A stretch of 64,000 nt of DNA, from assembly GCA_008729055.1 (NCBI GenBank), contig SDUX01000002.1:3871874-3935873 (forward strand), written 5' to 3'. A program made the translations under genes and the position numbers. Each line of letters begins with the position of its first letter. Within the stretch, counting starts at the first letter, position 1. The DNA comes from Pyropia haitanensis. Lineage: Eukaryota > Rhodophyta > Bangiophyceae > Bangiales > Bangiaceae. Positions 1 to 12,268 of this stretch are shown piece by piece. Under the pieces are notes generated by a model. It did not search any database and was not told the origin of the DNA. It was given only the letters and a program-made list of their open reading frames with translations.

Positions 1-2020
1 CACCGCCGCCACCAGCGCCGTCCGCCACGCCCCCGTCGCCGTCGGTAGCGTCGCCCGACAGCAGGGCGAGGAATCGCACAAAGATGCGCGCGCACGTGCG
101 GTCGAGCCCCGCCGGGGTGGCCTCGGCGGCGGGCGCCGCCGCGGCCGCCACCGCCGCCACCCGCCCGCTCCGCACCGCCGCCAGCGTCGCCGCGGCGACC
201 GCGTCCCCCACGGGGGCCACACCCACCGCGGCGGCACCGGCGCCGCCTCCGCCGCCGGCGCGGGGGGGCGTACCCGGTCCACGGCCGCTGCCACTGCCAC
301 CACTGCCACGGCTGCCGCGGCTGCCGTGGCTGCCGCCACCGCTGCCACCACCACCACCACCACCACCACCACCACCACCACCACCACCGCCACCACCACC
401 GCCGCCGTCGCCGCCGCCGCCACCGCGACGGCGGGCTGGTGAGCACCCCCCCACGCGGTCGTCGCCGAGAAAGTCGGCGAGCGACTCGGCAGACGGGGCG
501 ACCGCGGCGGATCGTTGCACTAGGTCACCGGCGGCGGTGGCGGCCGTGCCGTCGCCCCCGCCCCACGCCGCCGCCGCCGCCGCCACCGCCGCCGCCGGCG
601 GGGGCGGCCGCACGGCGGGCCCGCCGGGGAGCTCCCACCCGAGCTGCACCAGCCCAAAGTGCGGCGCCGCGGGCGGGGGATGGCCGCCGCGGCCGCGCCA
701 GCGGGGCAGCCGTCGCCGCCGCGGCGGCGCCGTCGCGTCGGCCTCCCCCACCCCCCCACCCCCGCCACCCGCTACCTCCGCCGCGCCCGCCCGTCGGGCG
801 GCGCCGCCGCCGCCACCGCCGCCCCGCAGGGCCGCCCCCCAGCCGCCGAGGCCTGGTAGCGCCCGCCGCCGCCCCCCCGCCGGTGGCGCTAGCGCGGGCG
901 CATCGGCCGCCGACGATGGCGGCCGCGGCAGCGGCGTTGGTGGCCGTGCCGGTGCCGTTGTCGCCGCCGCTGCTGCGGCGGTGACGTCGCCCGCGGGGTC
1001 GGCGGTGTCCGCTGCCGCCGCTGGGTCACCCGCGTCATCGTGGTAGGCGGCGAGCATGACGAGCTCGACGAGGAGCGCGGATGGCTTGGCGGCGGGCGGC
1101 GGCGGTGGTGGCGGTGGCGGCGGCGGCGGTGAAGCCTTCCCCCCACTCCCCACCGCCGCCACCGCTGCCACCGGCGCGACCGCCGCCACGTCCCCGTCGG
1201 GCCACGCGACCGACTCGACCCACAGCTTGGCGAGGCGAGCGAGGTCTGGGTACAGCCCCCCCTGGGCCGCCACAAACCGCGTGCGCGCGGCGGCGGCCCA
1301 GGCGGTGCGGCCGCCGTCCCCCCCCCCCGGCCGGGGCGGCGGCAGCGGCGGCGCCCCATCTCCGCCGCCAGTCTCTCCCTCTCCCCCCCCCCCACCCCAC
1401 AAGAGGCCCGCCGCCCCCCGCGGCGACGCCCCCCCCACGACAATGCTCACAACCACCCCCCCCACGTCGACAACCAGCTCATCGGCGGCGGCAGCCGGGT
1501 CGGCCGCCGCCGCGGCGGTGCCCGCCGGCCGCAACGACGCGGCCCCCCCCCGGTCGAGCGCCCCCCACAGCGCCGCGCGGAGGGTCGCCGCGCTCGCCGG
1601 CGTCCAGCCCGGCACCAGCAGCGCCAGCCGCCGCGTGACCGTCTCGCCACTCCCCCGCCGGACGCGGCCCGCCGCGGCCGCGGCGGTCGCGGCCGCCGCG
1701 GCGGCGGCGGCGGCGGCCCGGCCGCTCGCGCCGCCACGCCCGCCCAGCGGCGGCGGGCCGCCCCAGCCGGTCGGCGGCGGCGGCGGCCGCGCCGGCGGCA
1801 GGTCGAGGCTGACCGCGGTGCCACGCGCGGCAGCGTCAATGCCGACGAGCGGCGCGGCGGCGAGCGGGGGTGGCGCCCAGCGCGCGAGGTGGCCGCGGAC
1901 GGTCGCGGCGGCGCCGTCGAGGCGGGCGGCAGCGGCGGCAGAGGGGCGGCCGTGGCCACGGGCGGTCGCCCAGGGGACGCCCCAGGGGGAGGGGGGGGTG
2001 GGGCGGGGGTAGACGCCCAT
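1..2020 (-). CDS. Partial protein with OAS/nucleotidyltransferase-like helices (3' end cut by window edge)
   Basis: One minus-strand frame stays open from an ATG at 2020 to the window edge (over 670 codons). I checked every TTA, CTA and TCA trinucleotide I could find on the plus strand and none falls in register. The protein opens MGVYPRPTPP and is rich in Ala, Gly and Pro, with a long Gly tract near 340-400. The informative part lies at about 1040-1270: a helix reading LARLAKLWV, then SALLVELVMLAAYHDD. These resemble the paired helices of the 2'-5' oligoadenylate synthetase C-terminal domain (RLVKHW ... YALELLTVYAWE). A short strand VDVGGVVVSIVVG precedes them. The GS...DxD catalytic signature of the nucleotidyltransferase core was not found, so an enzymatic role is unproven. 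The final visible residues (ARIFVRFLALLSG) look like a further helix. The start could lie upstream in the pyrimidine-rich leader. Family assignment is tentative; the open frame itself is well supported. Confidence 0.5.
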   Translation of the reverse strand, partial: MGVYPRPTPPSPWGVPWATARGHGRPSAAAAARLDGAAATVRGHLARWAPPPLAAAPLVGIDAAARGTAVSLDLPPARPPPPPTGWGGPPPLGGRGGASGRAAAAAAAAAATAAAAAGRVRRGSGETVTRRLALLVPGWTPASAATLRAALWGALDRGGAASLRPAGTAAAAADPAAAADELVVDVGGVVVSIVVGGASPRGAAGLLWGGGGGEGETGGGDGAPPLPPPRPGGGDGGRTAWAAAARTRFVAAQGGLYPDLARLAKLWVESVAWPDGDVAAVAPVAAVAAVGSGGKASPPPPPPPPPPPPAAKPSALLVELVMLAAYHDDAGDPAAAADTADPAGDVTAAAAAATTAPARPPTPLPRPPSSAADAPALAPPAGGRRRALPGLGGWGAALRGGGGGGGAARRAGAAEVAGGGGGGVGEADATAPPRRRRLPRWRGRGGHPPPAAPHFGLVQLGWELPGGPAVRPPPPAAAVAAAAAAWGGGDGTAATAAGDLVQRSAAVAPSAESLADFLGDDRVGGCSPARRRGGGGGDGGGGGGGGGGGGGGGGGGGGGSGGGSHGSRGSRGSGGSGSGRGPGTPPRAGGGGGAGAAAVGVAPVGDAVAAATLAAVRSGRVAAVAAAAAPAAEATPAGLDRTCARIFVRFLALLSGDATDGDGGVADGAGGGG

Positions 2021-3967
2021 CGTGGGGAAGAGGGGGAGCGGGGAGGGGGGGGCGGGGCGGTGGAGGACGGGGGGGGCGGGGGGGGGGGGGGATGCGGTAG
2101 GGAACCGTCTAGGGCAGTGGGACCACGGGAGGGGGAGCGGATGGGTGGGGGGGGGTGCGAGGGGGGGGGGCGGGACTCCGCACGGCCGCCGTAGCGAGGG
2201 GGATGCCGCCGCCCCCGGCCGACGGCGGCGGCACGAGCCAGAGGTGGGCGCGGGAGCGAGGCGGGGCTGGGTGGAACGGGGAGGTGGGGGGGGGTGGCGC
2301 GCGGCAGGGGCCGGTGGGGGGATGCCACAGCCGCCACACGGCCGCCGGCAGCGCGGTTTGCACGGCGGCCGCGGGCGACGCTGGCGGCCGCGCGCCGCCG
2401 CCCCCCCCCGCCGCTTCCTTCTCTGGCGGAGCCTGCTCCCTCCCACCTACAGAGCAACGAGCCGCCCACCCCCCCACGCGTCGTGGCCCGGCGGCTCTGG
2501 GCGCTGCGCCCACGCGTCGGCGGGCGCCTGACGGCGCACCGCGGCGGCGGCGGGCGGAGCGGGAGGGGGGGGGGCAAGCCAGACCCCCCGCGCGCGTGTG
2601 GGTGGGGTGGCTGTGAGTGGACGAGGCGCCGGTTGGTGGGGGGGGGGGGGGGGGGCGTCGTGCCCCAATGAAAGGAGGCTGGCGGACGAGAGAGGAGCGG
2701 CACCCCAACCCGCCGGCCTCTGGATCGGGGCGGCGACGGGGGGGTCGATCTTGGAGCCCAACCACGAACGCCACGATCCACTCTTTTGAAAGAATTCCGT
2801 TGAACAGCTCAAAAAAATCAATAATCTTTCAAATGGAAACGATGCTGAAAGACCACATTCTTGAAAGCGTGATTGATTTTGGATTGCCTAGTTGCCTCGT
2901 GGACTGCATGAGCGCAAGAGTGCTCCACCGCCGCGGTTCGCCTAGCTAGCTGGTCCTCACAGCAAAGGGCACCAACTCAAGGGAGCAACAAGCAGTCGTG
3001 CAGGAAAGGGGTATGGTCGGCCGCTGCGGTGACGTTCATTGGCGGAGCTGGTCCGCGATCGAGCACTGAGGTGTAGCTTGATTGCACGTGCGGCCCTGAC
3101 GCCTGACTCTCGGGATTTCGCGGGAAACCGGAAAGGATGAGCAGCATGACCGAGCCTTTGCATTAGCGGGGTCTTCAGCGTGGCAATCGACCGGGCGTGG
3201 CCCAGTCGGTCCTCCAACGACCCTTCTTTGTGAAGCTTCACCATGGACCTCGCTCCCCTCCGTACACATTCTCTCAGCTGCTTGCAGCCGTCCCGACCGA
3301 GACGACACCAACTGTGCTTGAATGGCAGAGTTACGCACCGAGCACGTGACCAGCACCCGCATGCACCCTCCATGCCCGGACCAACTGAGGTGTCAGTCCA
3401 CCACCAACAACACTACCTCGTTGTCGGCGTGCAGCCCGTCGGTGCGAGAGGCGTGAGAGGTACCAACACCGTGAGCTTGTGACGGGTGCCGCGTGCTGCA
3501 GCTTTCATCTGTGCATGTGCTGTGACAGACCTGCACTGTGTGTCTGGCCGAGGGACAGACAGGTGTGCACCTCGTGGTCCTAGAAATGGCTTTGAATGGC
3601 AAACGTGTGCTCAAATATTGAAATTCCTGAGCTGCCCTGCATCTGGGAGAATATTTATTTTTTTCGTACATCTTGCCACATCCAATACCATCCGTTTTGT
3701 TTGAAAACTTGGTTGCGAGGGGCCGTGAAGAAACCGCCGCGGCACGCGACGGCATCGCGACCGGTCACTCGCTGGTAGTGGGGACACGTCCCGCGACGCG
3801 CCGTACGCGCCGCCGCCCGTGTCCCCCAGACAGTAGGATAGAACCAAACACGGTTGCCGCGGCCGCCGGTGACGCCGACGCCCGGCCGCCGGTCGCCGTC
3901 CACCCGTTCCACCACTGGTGGCGTCGCACCGTGGCTACAGGGACCGTGACACCACCGATCCACAGCA

Positions 3968-4004
<37 letters not shown>

Positions 4005-6490
4005 GCTGCGGTTGCCGCCGGCTCTGCGCCCGGCCCGGCGGCACCAACGCCGCCGCGCACATGCCCGCGGCGGCCACGTCTTGTTGGCGGCGGCAGGCGC
4101 CGGGCCTGTGGCTGAGCCACGGCTGCCGCCGTCGAAGCCCCGCGGCGCCGCACGTGCGGCCGCTGCACCGTGCCGACGTCCGCCCTCACGCCACGCGGCC
4201 GCCGCCAGCGCTTGCATTCCGTCGTGCCCGTCGGTGTCGTCGGTACCGGCGGTAGCGTCGTCGCCCTCGGGGCCACCGTCTTCCGGCCCGGCCTCCGCGT
4301 GGCTGATCCGGCGCGCGCATCCGCCTGGACCTTTGCTGCCGATGCCGGGCGGCTAGCGCCCGACACGCTGGGAACGGTCGCCGTGCCGCCTCGCCTTTGG
4401 TGCCGTGGCTACCACCCCCGTCTGTCTGTCGGCGCAACGCCCAACCTCAGACCAGACCCTGTGCGATGCCCGTCCCGTCTTTTTGCATGTACCGGACAGT
4501 GCGCCCACGACCGCTCCCCACTACGATCCAAAGACCGCGCCGACGCGGGCGCAGCGGCGGACGCTGGCGCCGCCGATGGCACCGACATCGCCCCCACCAT
4601 CACCGACTCGCACCGCCCCCTACCACACTCGTACACGCGCCCACGACCGCCCTTCCCCATGCCGCCAACCTCTCCAAGCCACCACCGCCTCTGCCGCTGC
4701 CACCCCCCCCCCCGGGTAGCCGCCGTCGTCCTCCTACCCGCTCACCCTCTATCCACATCCGCCACCCCCAGCAGGCGACTGCGGAGACGCTTCACTAGAC
4801 TTGTCCTGGCGCTTTTTTTCTTTTTCTCTGTCTCTGTCCTTTCCTCTACTCCGTGGTCCTCGCCGTGCGAAGGTTTTCTCATCGGACGTGTGCTTTCCCT
4901 CGAGTGGGGTGCGTTGGTACAAAGCAACAACACGGAAACTCATCGATGTCACCGAAAGCCGCCGAGATGGGTAGCAGAATCGACAGCGCCTTTGAGAACC
5001 CGCTGCTGGCGCACCCGCTGGTGGCGATCGACCCCACTCCTCACAGGGGCAGCGGTGACGAGTGCCAGCCGCGACTGCGGCAACGGGGCCAGCGGCAGCA
5101 AGGGCTGCCCGTGACCGCAGGGGCAGCGGTAATGAGCAGCGGCAGCCGCCGTCGCCGCATGGGCAGCGGTGCGAGGAGGCGGCGGCAGCGGCCGCCGCCG
5201 CGACCGCGGCCGCTGCCGCAGGGGATGCGGTGGCGGGCGGTAGCGGACGCTACAGCGGCCGCTGGGGACGGCGGCGGCGGCCGATTCCGCCGCGGCGGGG
5301 GCGGGGGCAGCGGCGGCGGCCGCCACCACGGCAGCGGCGGCAGCGGCGGTGGCGGTGGCGGGAGGCGGCGGTGGAGGCAGCGGGGGCATCGGTGGCGAGG
5401 GGCGAAGGCGGCGGCCGGCGCTGCCGTGGCGGGCGACGCGGCACCAGCTGGCAGGAACAGCAGCGAAGGCAGCGGCAGCCGGGGCGGCGGTCACCCGGCA
5501 TGGGAGGCAGCGGCGGGGTCGGCTGCACGGACGGCAGCCGGCCGGCTGCCGGCCGAGCAGCCGGCCGGCGGCGGCAGCCCGCGGGTGGCGGAAACCGTCA
5601 GGCGGCGGGGTGCACATGGGGCATCCCCACGGCTCTGCTTGTGCGACCACATCAACGAGGAGTGCCCGCGAGGCGACCCCTCCGCGAACAAAACACCCTA
5701 GCTAGTAGCCTTTCATGTACATTCACGGAGACTTTCCTCTTGGCTGCCTCCTCGGTCTCGTAGCCCGCACTCTCATCCACTCACGCGGTCTCTGGCAGTC
5801 AGTGCGGGCACCGCACGCAGCCACGAGGACAACCGCGGAGGACAGGTAGGGCCGCCAACACAACCGCCACTCCCCGTCCCATCGTCACCTGTCGCCGCTC
5901 CACCCGGCGCCATCCCGCCCCTCAGCCAGCCCAGCCCACGAGACCCGCCTTCACAATCTATCCGCTACCCGCATCTGGACCACGCCTGCCGCTGCCGCTC
6001 ACCGTCCTACCCCTCCCGCCGCCGTCGACACCACCACTGTGCCGCCCCTCCACCACAGCCGCTGCCAACGGCCCACCGGCTGCCTCCCGCAACAGCCGAA
6101 AATTGCACCTGTACTGTACATGTACAAGAAGTCTTCTGGTCAATTACACGTCTCGTACTGTACGGCTCGCGGTCCGATACGAGGATCTAGTCGTTGGCGA
6201 CGACGTGCTTCCGCGCTTGGGACCCAACCCGAGACCGTTGCTTCGCCGTACGCTGGTACCCCCTCTGTTTCGGGGCGACACATCCTTCAACCCCTCCGCT
6301 GTGCTTAATCCTTTTCTTCCTCCTCCCTGCCTTTGACCTGTTTCCCACGCGTTCTTGACCTGCGCCGCTTTGCGCCCCTATCCCACAGCTGCCGGTGGAT
6401 GCTCATCGGGTCCCCAGCCGCTCGCCACCTCGACCGCGGGGTCGAGGCACCCCCCCCTTCCCCCCAGGCAGCTTCCCGGCGTGAGTCGTC
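2021..6490. other. Intergenic region, no supported gene
   Basis: Open frames here (for example 4170-5114 and 4853-5701 on plus, 4949-5650 on minus) are low-complexity Arg/Pro/Ala translations with no recognisable domain, and overlap in several frames as expected for GC-rich DNA. 2770-3700 is noticeably less GC-rich and looks like spacer. A short GGC repeat lies at about 3967-4005. The last 500 bases probably hold the promoter and leader of the kinase-like gene at 6491, but no core element was recognised. Confidence 0.5.
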
Positions 6491-8092
6491 ATGGCCATGG
6501 ACACGGCGCTCCTAATGGTGGCGTGTGTGCACATGGACATTGACCCGCCTGCGTCCTTCCACCCCGCCGACCCCGGGTCCGCCCAGTACGCGGCGATGGT
6601 GCGGGCGACGTGGCCCGACTACCAGCCCGTGTTGGTGCAGGGGGCGCTCACCGAGGAGTACCTGCCGTCGGCGCTGGCCAAGCGCCTCCGGCGGCTGCGC
6701 CTCCACGAGCGGGAGCTGTGGGTGTACCGGCACACCAGCCTCTCAGGGGGGCTCCCGCCGTTACCAGACGCCAACGGTGACGGCGTCGGTGGCGGCGGCG
6801 ACGACGGTGACGGCAACGGCAACGGCAACGACAACGGCGGCGGCGGCGGCGGTGGCGGTGGTGACGGCGTCGGTGCGGACGCTGCCGGGGCTGTGGCGGT
6901 ACTTGCCATTGACGACGGCCGCCTACCGCCGTGCAACCGGGACGCGGCGCTGACGGTGTGGGAGGACGTCCTCCCGCGGCGGACGCCTTACGTTCACGCT
7001 GGCGGCCTGCCGCTGCTCCACTGCCTCGCCGCCAGTGAGGAGCTGCTTGTGCTGCAGGACTTGGGGCCCCCCACCGTCGACTCCAACAATGACGGCGGCG
7101 GCGGCGGCGGCGGCGGCAGTGGTGGTGGTGGTGGTGGTGGTGGCGGCGGCGGCGGCGACGGCGACGGCGGCGACGACCGCGTGGCGGGCGCCCCCGACTT
7201 TGACGCGGGCCTGACGCTGGAGCAGGCGGCGGCGGCCGCCGCCGCGCTCGCCCACCTCCACCGCTCCTTTGCGGCGCCCGCGTCGCGGCGGCACTTCCCG
7301 ACGCCGTCGCCCACAGCGGCGGCGGCCGCCCTCGACCGCGCCGTTACCGAGGCGCTCGCCATCGACGGCGGCGGCGGCGACGGCACCGTCTATGGGCGGG
7401 GCGCGGGCTTTTGGGGGGCGGCCCCCCCCAAGGTCGCCCGCTGGGTCGCCGACATCCACCCGCTGTCGGCCGCCGCGGCGAGCCGCTACGCGTGCCCGCC
7501 GACGGTCGTCCACGGCGAGCCGCTGGGCGCCGCGCTGCGCTACTGGGCCGATGGGCGGTCGGCGCGGCTCGCCGCGGTCGTCCACTGGCAGCAGGCGGGG
7601 GTGGCGGCGCCCGCGACGGACGTGGCGGTGCTGTTCCACGCCGGGCTCCCGCCGGCGGTGCGGCGCGGCCACGAGGCGGACCTCCTGCGGGGGTACTGGG
7701 AGGTCCTGACGGGCGCGCGGGAGGCGGGGGCGGAGGCGGAGGCGGGGGTGGGGGGAGGGGAAGGGGCGGGCGAGCCGCCGCCGCCGCCGCTGCCGCCAGG
7801 GGGGGACGCCCCTGCCGCCGCCACCACAGCCGCCGCCGCCGCCGCCGCCGCCGCCACCGCCGCCCTCCCCCCCCCGTACGAGTGCACCTGGGAGGCGCTG
7901 CGCGACGACTACCTCGCCGCGTACGAGCTCACCGCCCTCCGGCTGGTCCGCGCGGCGCCGCTGTTTGAGGGCAGCCCCGCCGCGGTGGACCGCCTCGTCG
8001 CGTCGCTCACCGACCTCCGCAAGCGCCGGCTAGGCGGCGGCGGCGGCGCTGGGGGGGGGGGCGGGGCGGCCCCTGCCGCAGGTGGGGCGTAA
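6491..8092 (+). CDS. Ecdysteroid-kinase/CHK-like protein, probable pseudokinase
   Basis: A 533-residue protein starting at ATG 6491. It has the layout of the EcKinase/CHK branch of the aminoglycoside-phosphotransferase-like fold: LVLQDLG (N-lobe end), AAALAHLHRSF (helix before the linker), then TVVHGEPLGAALRYWADG and AAVVHWQQAGVAAPATDVAVLF, matching the Brenner motif and the metal-binding region. Family members have HGD...N and (I/V)DW/DFQ at these sites. Here the catalytic Asp is Glu343, the Asn position is about Ala348 and the metal-binding Asp is His365. The C-terminal helices (DDYLAAYELTALRL ... LVASLTDLRKRR) are retained. Two Gly/Asp/Asn insertions (about residues 96-132 and 200-232) and a Gly/Ala/Pro insertion near residues 415-460 lengthen it beyond the usual 400 or so residues. 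The fold is fairly secure; loss of activity is inferred from the substitutions. No partner gene is adjacent. Confidence 0.65.
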   Translation: MAMDTALLMVACVHMDIDPPASFHPADPGSAQYAAMVRATWPDYQPVLVQGALTEEYLPSALAKRLRRLRLHERELWVYRHTSLSGGLPPLPDANGDGVGGGGDDGDGNGNGNDNGGGGGGGGGDGVGADAAGAVAVLAIDDGRLPPCNRDAALTVWEDVLPRRTPYVHAGGLPLLHCLAASEELLVLQDLGPPTVDSNNDGGGGGGGGSGGGGGGGGGGGGDGDGGDDRVAGAPDFDAGLTLEQAAAAAAALAHLHRSFAAPASRRHFPTPSPTAAAAALDRAVTEALAIDGGGGDGTVYGRGAGFWGAAPPKVARWVADIHPLSAAAASRYACPPTVVHGEPLGAALRYWADGRSARLAAVVHWQQAGVAAPATDVAVLFHAGLPPAVRRGHEADLLRGYWEVLTGAREAGAEAEAGVGGGEGAGEPPPPPLPPGGDAPAAATTAAAAAAAAATAALPPPYECTWEALRDDYLAAYELTALRLVRAAPLFEGSPAAVDRLVASLTDLRKRRLGGGGGAGGGGGAAPAAGGA

Positions 8093-8247
8093 ACCTGGGG
8101 GAGGGGGGGGGAAGGGTGGCTCGCACCACGGGGGGGGGGGGCGTGCGGCAGCCACGAGGGTGGGGCGGGGCGGGATCCCCGCGCCGGCCGCGCCGCGCGG
8201 CGGCGGCTGGGACTTGGGGGTGGGGGGAGGTGCCAGCAGCGGCAACG

Positions 8248-8295
<48 letters not shown>

Positions 8296-8815
8296 CGTGT
8301 CGCGTGCGCGGGGGCGGCATGGGCGGCGCGCGCGCTGGTGACGGCGGCGGGCTGCGAACAATCCTTCCCCTCCCGTCCTGTCCTGTAGGGAAACCGCAAC
8401 GGCGGCGCCGGTACCAGTGGGGGCCACAGCGGGGCCCCACGCCAAGGGCACACACTACGACAACACTCTACTGTACAAGGGGCGGGCGGCCAGACGCAGC
8501 GGCGGGCGCCCCCCACACCCCCCGCACGACCCGCAACGCACACGTCACACCATGCGCAGCGGCGGCCGTCCACCCCACACCGCAGCGGTACGGGGAGCCG
8601 CGCCAGGCGTCACCTCAGGCGGGACGCCAGCTGCCCCCGCCGCCGCGGCCATGCGGGGCCCGCGGAGAGCGTCCCCTCCCCCCCCGCAGAACACCCGCGC
8701 CGTCCGCCAACAGACCCCGCCCTCCCGCCCCTTCCCCTGCACGGAGCGACCCCCAACCGAGAACAGAAAAAAACCCAACACGAGACGGACAGTCAAACAC
8801 ATGCACACACACACA

Positions 8816-8857
<42 letters not shown>

Positions 8858-9000
8858 GGTACAAGCAACAATGCAAAAAAAAAAATACACAAGGGGCGGG
8901 AGCCGTGCACCGCCCGAAAAAAAAAAAAGTGGGTGACCGGCCCCCAGCTGCCCTCCCGTCGGCGCGACCAGTCCACCGGGGCGACGCGGGCGCGCGCGCC
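8093..9000. other. Convergent intergenic spacer between kinase-like and MYB genes
   Basis: This stretch lies between the 3' ends of two convergent genes. It contains a (GCC)n run at about 8248-8294, a CA microsatellite at 8804-8852 and short A runs at about 8874-8885 and 8919-8928. No domain-bearing frame was seen. Confidence 0.5.
8804..8852. repeat. (CA)n microsatellite
   Basis: An almost perfect CA dinucleotide tract of about 49 bp, interrupted once by AAA, downstream of both convergent genes. Confidence 0.9.
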
Positions 9001-9375
9001 TCAGCGGCTGTGCGACGCCACGTGCGACAGCAGGTCAATGCCCGCAATGCCAACGGGCAGCGTCGCGAGCGCCCGCGCGGCAATGCCGGGGCTCCCGGGC
9101 ACTGGCCGGCTGGCGGCAGCGGCGGCGGCGGCGGAGGCGTCATCGCGGCCCCCCGCGTCGTCCTCCCGGGGGGGCGTGCCCTCCGCGCGCGCCGCCGCTG
9201 GCGGCGCCCCCTCCTCCATCGCATCGCCCGGGGGTGGGTGGGCTGGCGGTCGCCCGCCCCCGCGGCCGCCCGCGCCCGCGTCGTCATACGCAGCCGCCTG
9301 CCGTGGCCACGTGGCGGGCGGCGGCAGCGGCGCGATGCCCATGCCCATCCCGCCGCCGGTAGGGCCACCCGCCAC

Positions 9376-9426
<51 letters not shown>

Positions 9427-11439
9427 TGCCGCCGCGACCACCGCCACGTCGGGGTCGCCCATGGCCACCGCCAGCAGCCGCCGCCCGTCGGCCGCCCGCT
9501 GCCGCCGCGACGGTGCTGGTGACAGCGGCGGCCGCGCCGCGTCCACGCCCGTCCCCGACGCGACGGTGGCGCCGCCCGCAGCGACGGCGCCGTCGGCGGC
9601 GCCGGCGGGGGCGCCGTCAGACCGCGCCGCGGGGGCGGTGGCCACCGGCGGCGGCGGCGGCGGCGGCGCGGCGCGGAGGGTGCCCCGCGCGGGGGGGCCC
9701 CCACGAGCGAGCGGCGCGGGCCCGGCGGCCGCCACGGGCGGCGGCGGCGGCGGCAGCGGCGCGCCCCCCGCCGCCGCCGCCGCTGCCGGGCCACCCGTCT
9801 CCATCGCGTCAACGGGGGGCCGTCGGCGTGACCCCGCCGGCGACCGGGGCTGCCCGCCACCGCCACCGCCGCCGGCCGCCACGGCGGCATGCGGCTGGCC
9901 CAGCCGCATCGACGCTGCCGCCGCGGCAGCGAGCGCGCGCAGCGGCGGTGGCGGCGGCGGCCGCACGTCGACCGGCTGCACGCCCGTGTCGACGCGGCTG
10001 AGGTCGCTCTCGCTCATGCTGCGCTTGCGGCTCGACGAGAGCGGCCACTGCGACACAGAGCCCGCGGTGGTCGGCCGCCCGGCCGCGCGGCGACGTTCCA
10101 GGGAGGAGCTCCCGGCGGGCTCCTCCTGGCGTGGCAGCTTTGGCGGCGGCAGTGGCGGCGGCGGGTGGGGCGGTTCCCTGGTCGCCTCCAGGTCTGTGCC
10201 GAGCGCCCGGTGCCGTCGCCGCCGGCTGGCCTCCCCGCCGCGGTCGCTCGTGGCAAATGCGTAGCCGTCATCGCTGTCCTCGTCCGCTGCCGCCGCCGCC
10301 GTCGCCGTCGCCGCCGCCGACGCCGACGCCGACGCCGATGCCTCAGTCGCCACCGCAGACGCATCCCGGCCAGCGTGGTGGTCGGCAAGCCCGTCCCCGT
10401 CGGCGCGACCGTCAGTCCGCCCATTGTCGCCGGTCAAGCGCGGTTCAGTCTTGCAGCCCGGGTGGACGCTCGACCCCTCCCGGTCGCCGCCGCTCCCCCC
10501 ACTCCCGCTGCCGCTGCCGCTGCCGCTGCCGTTGCCGCTGCCGTGGCCACCACGGTCTACCCCGCCATCCTCCACGCGGTGCCCGGCCGGGTGGCCGGCC
10601 CGGTCGGTGCGGCCGCCAGACCCCCCGCGGGGCCGGTCGTCGCGCCCCCCCCGGTCCGCCCCCGCGGCGCCACCCCCCCCGCCCCCCCGCTCCGAGCCAC
10701 TCGCCATCGACGCCGGCGCCGCCGCCGACGACGCCTCCCGCTGCAGCCGCAGCAGGTACTTTTGGGCATGCGTCCGCACCTGCGTCGCGGTGCGGGTGCC
10801 GACATGCGCGGCGATGGCGCGCACGTCCTTGGCGCCATACGCCTTGACGGCGGCGAGGAAGCGGTCGTGCTCCTCGGGCGTCCAGTAGCGGCTCTGCGTC
10901 TTGAGGGCGCCGCCCGCCGCGGCGGCCGCCGGCCCCACACCGCCGCGGCCGGCGGCGGTCGAGCCCGCCGCAGCGGCCGCGGCCGCGGCCGCGGCCGCGG
11001 CGGCGCCCGTCACCGCACCGGCCGGGGCGCCCATCGCGTCGCCGCCGACGCCACCGGCGCCGGCCGCTGCGGCGTGGCCGCCGCCCCCCGCCAGGGACCC
11101 ATACGGTGGGCCAGCCCCCCCCATGACGCTCCCGCCGCCGCCAACGCCGGTGAGCACCGACGCTTCCAGGCCGCCCGCGGCGAACCCCCCCCCCACCCCC
11201 TTGGCGCCCCCCCCCCCCCCCACCGCCCGCTCCGCCGCCGCGACGGCCGACTGCAGGCGTGCCACCTCTCCGTGGGCGGCCGACAGCTGCGCCGCGAGCG
11301 CCGCCACCGCCGCCTGGTGGTCGTGAAGGAACACCACCGCCCCCACCGCCGACGAGTCCACCGCGCCGTGCGAGTAGTAGACGGGCTGCGGGTGCCCGAG
11401 GCTGGACAGGGACACCAGCGACGGCAGCGGTGACGGCAT

Positions 11440-11472
<33 letters not shown>

Positions 11473-11669
11473 ACCGCCGCCGACGCCGCCGCCACCACCG
11501 CCGCCACCGACGCCGCCGCCGCCGCTACCGCCACCCCCGCCACCCGGGTGGCCGCCGACCGCGGCCGCGTGTGCAACGTGCGCCGCGTGTGCCGCGTGCG
11601 CCGCGTGCGCCGCGTGGACGGCGTGCGCCTGTGCCTGCGCCGCCACCGCCGCGGCCGCGTGCAGCGGGT

Positions 11670-11701
<32 letters not shown>

Positions 11702-12232
11702 CCGCCACCACCAGCGACCGACGGGTGGCCGCCGGCCACGCCGCCGCCGCCGTGCATGCCGATCGGCGGCACCCCATACGCGGGCGCGCCGCCGGCGGTG
11801 GCGGCGCCCGGCAGCGCCATGGCGACCAGCGGCCGTCCACCCGCCGCCACCGCCCCCCCCCCCGCGCTTATTCCCCCCTGCATGAGCGACGCGTAGTGGG
11901 ACGCCATGGACGCGGGCTGTGGGGCGGGCGCGCCGGGCGCCGTCGTTGCCGTCGCCGCCGCCGCCGCCGCAGCCGCCGCCGCCGCCGCCGCTGCCGTCGC
12001 CGCCGCCGCTGGGGCCGCGTCGGGCGCTGCCGCCGCCGACAGCGGCGGGTTCGCCTTTGCCAGCCCCGCCCCCGAGGGCGGGGGGTGCACCCGCGCGAGC
12101 CGCCGCGGCGACGGCGGCCGCCGTGGCGGCAGCGACGGCGACACGCGGAGCGGCGAGTCCCCCACCAGCACCGCCCCACTGCCGGCGCTCCCGCCCGACG
12201 CGCCCGTCACGGCCGACGCGGCCGTGGATTCC

Positions 12233-12268
<36 letters not shown>

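Noticed and set aside
1447..2781. 444-codon minus-strand frame near the window start
   Set aside because: Out of register with the continuous frame 1-2020 that contains recognisable helices; reads as Pro/Arg low complexity.
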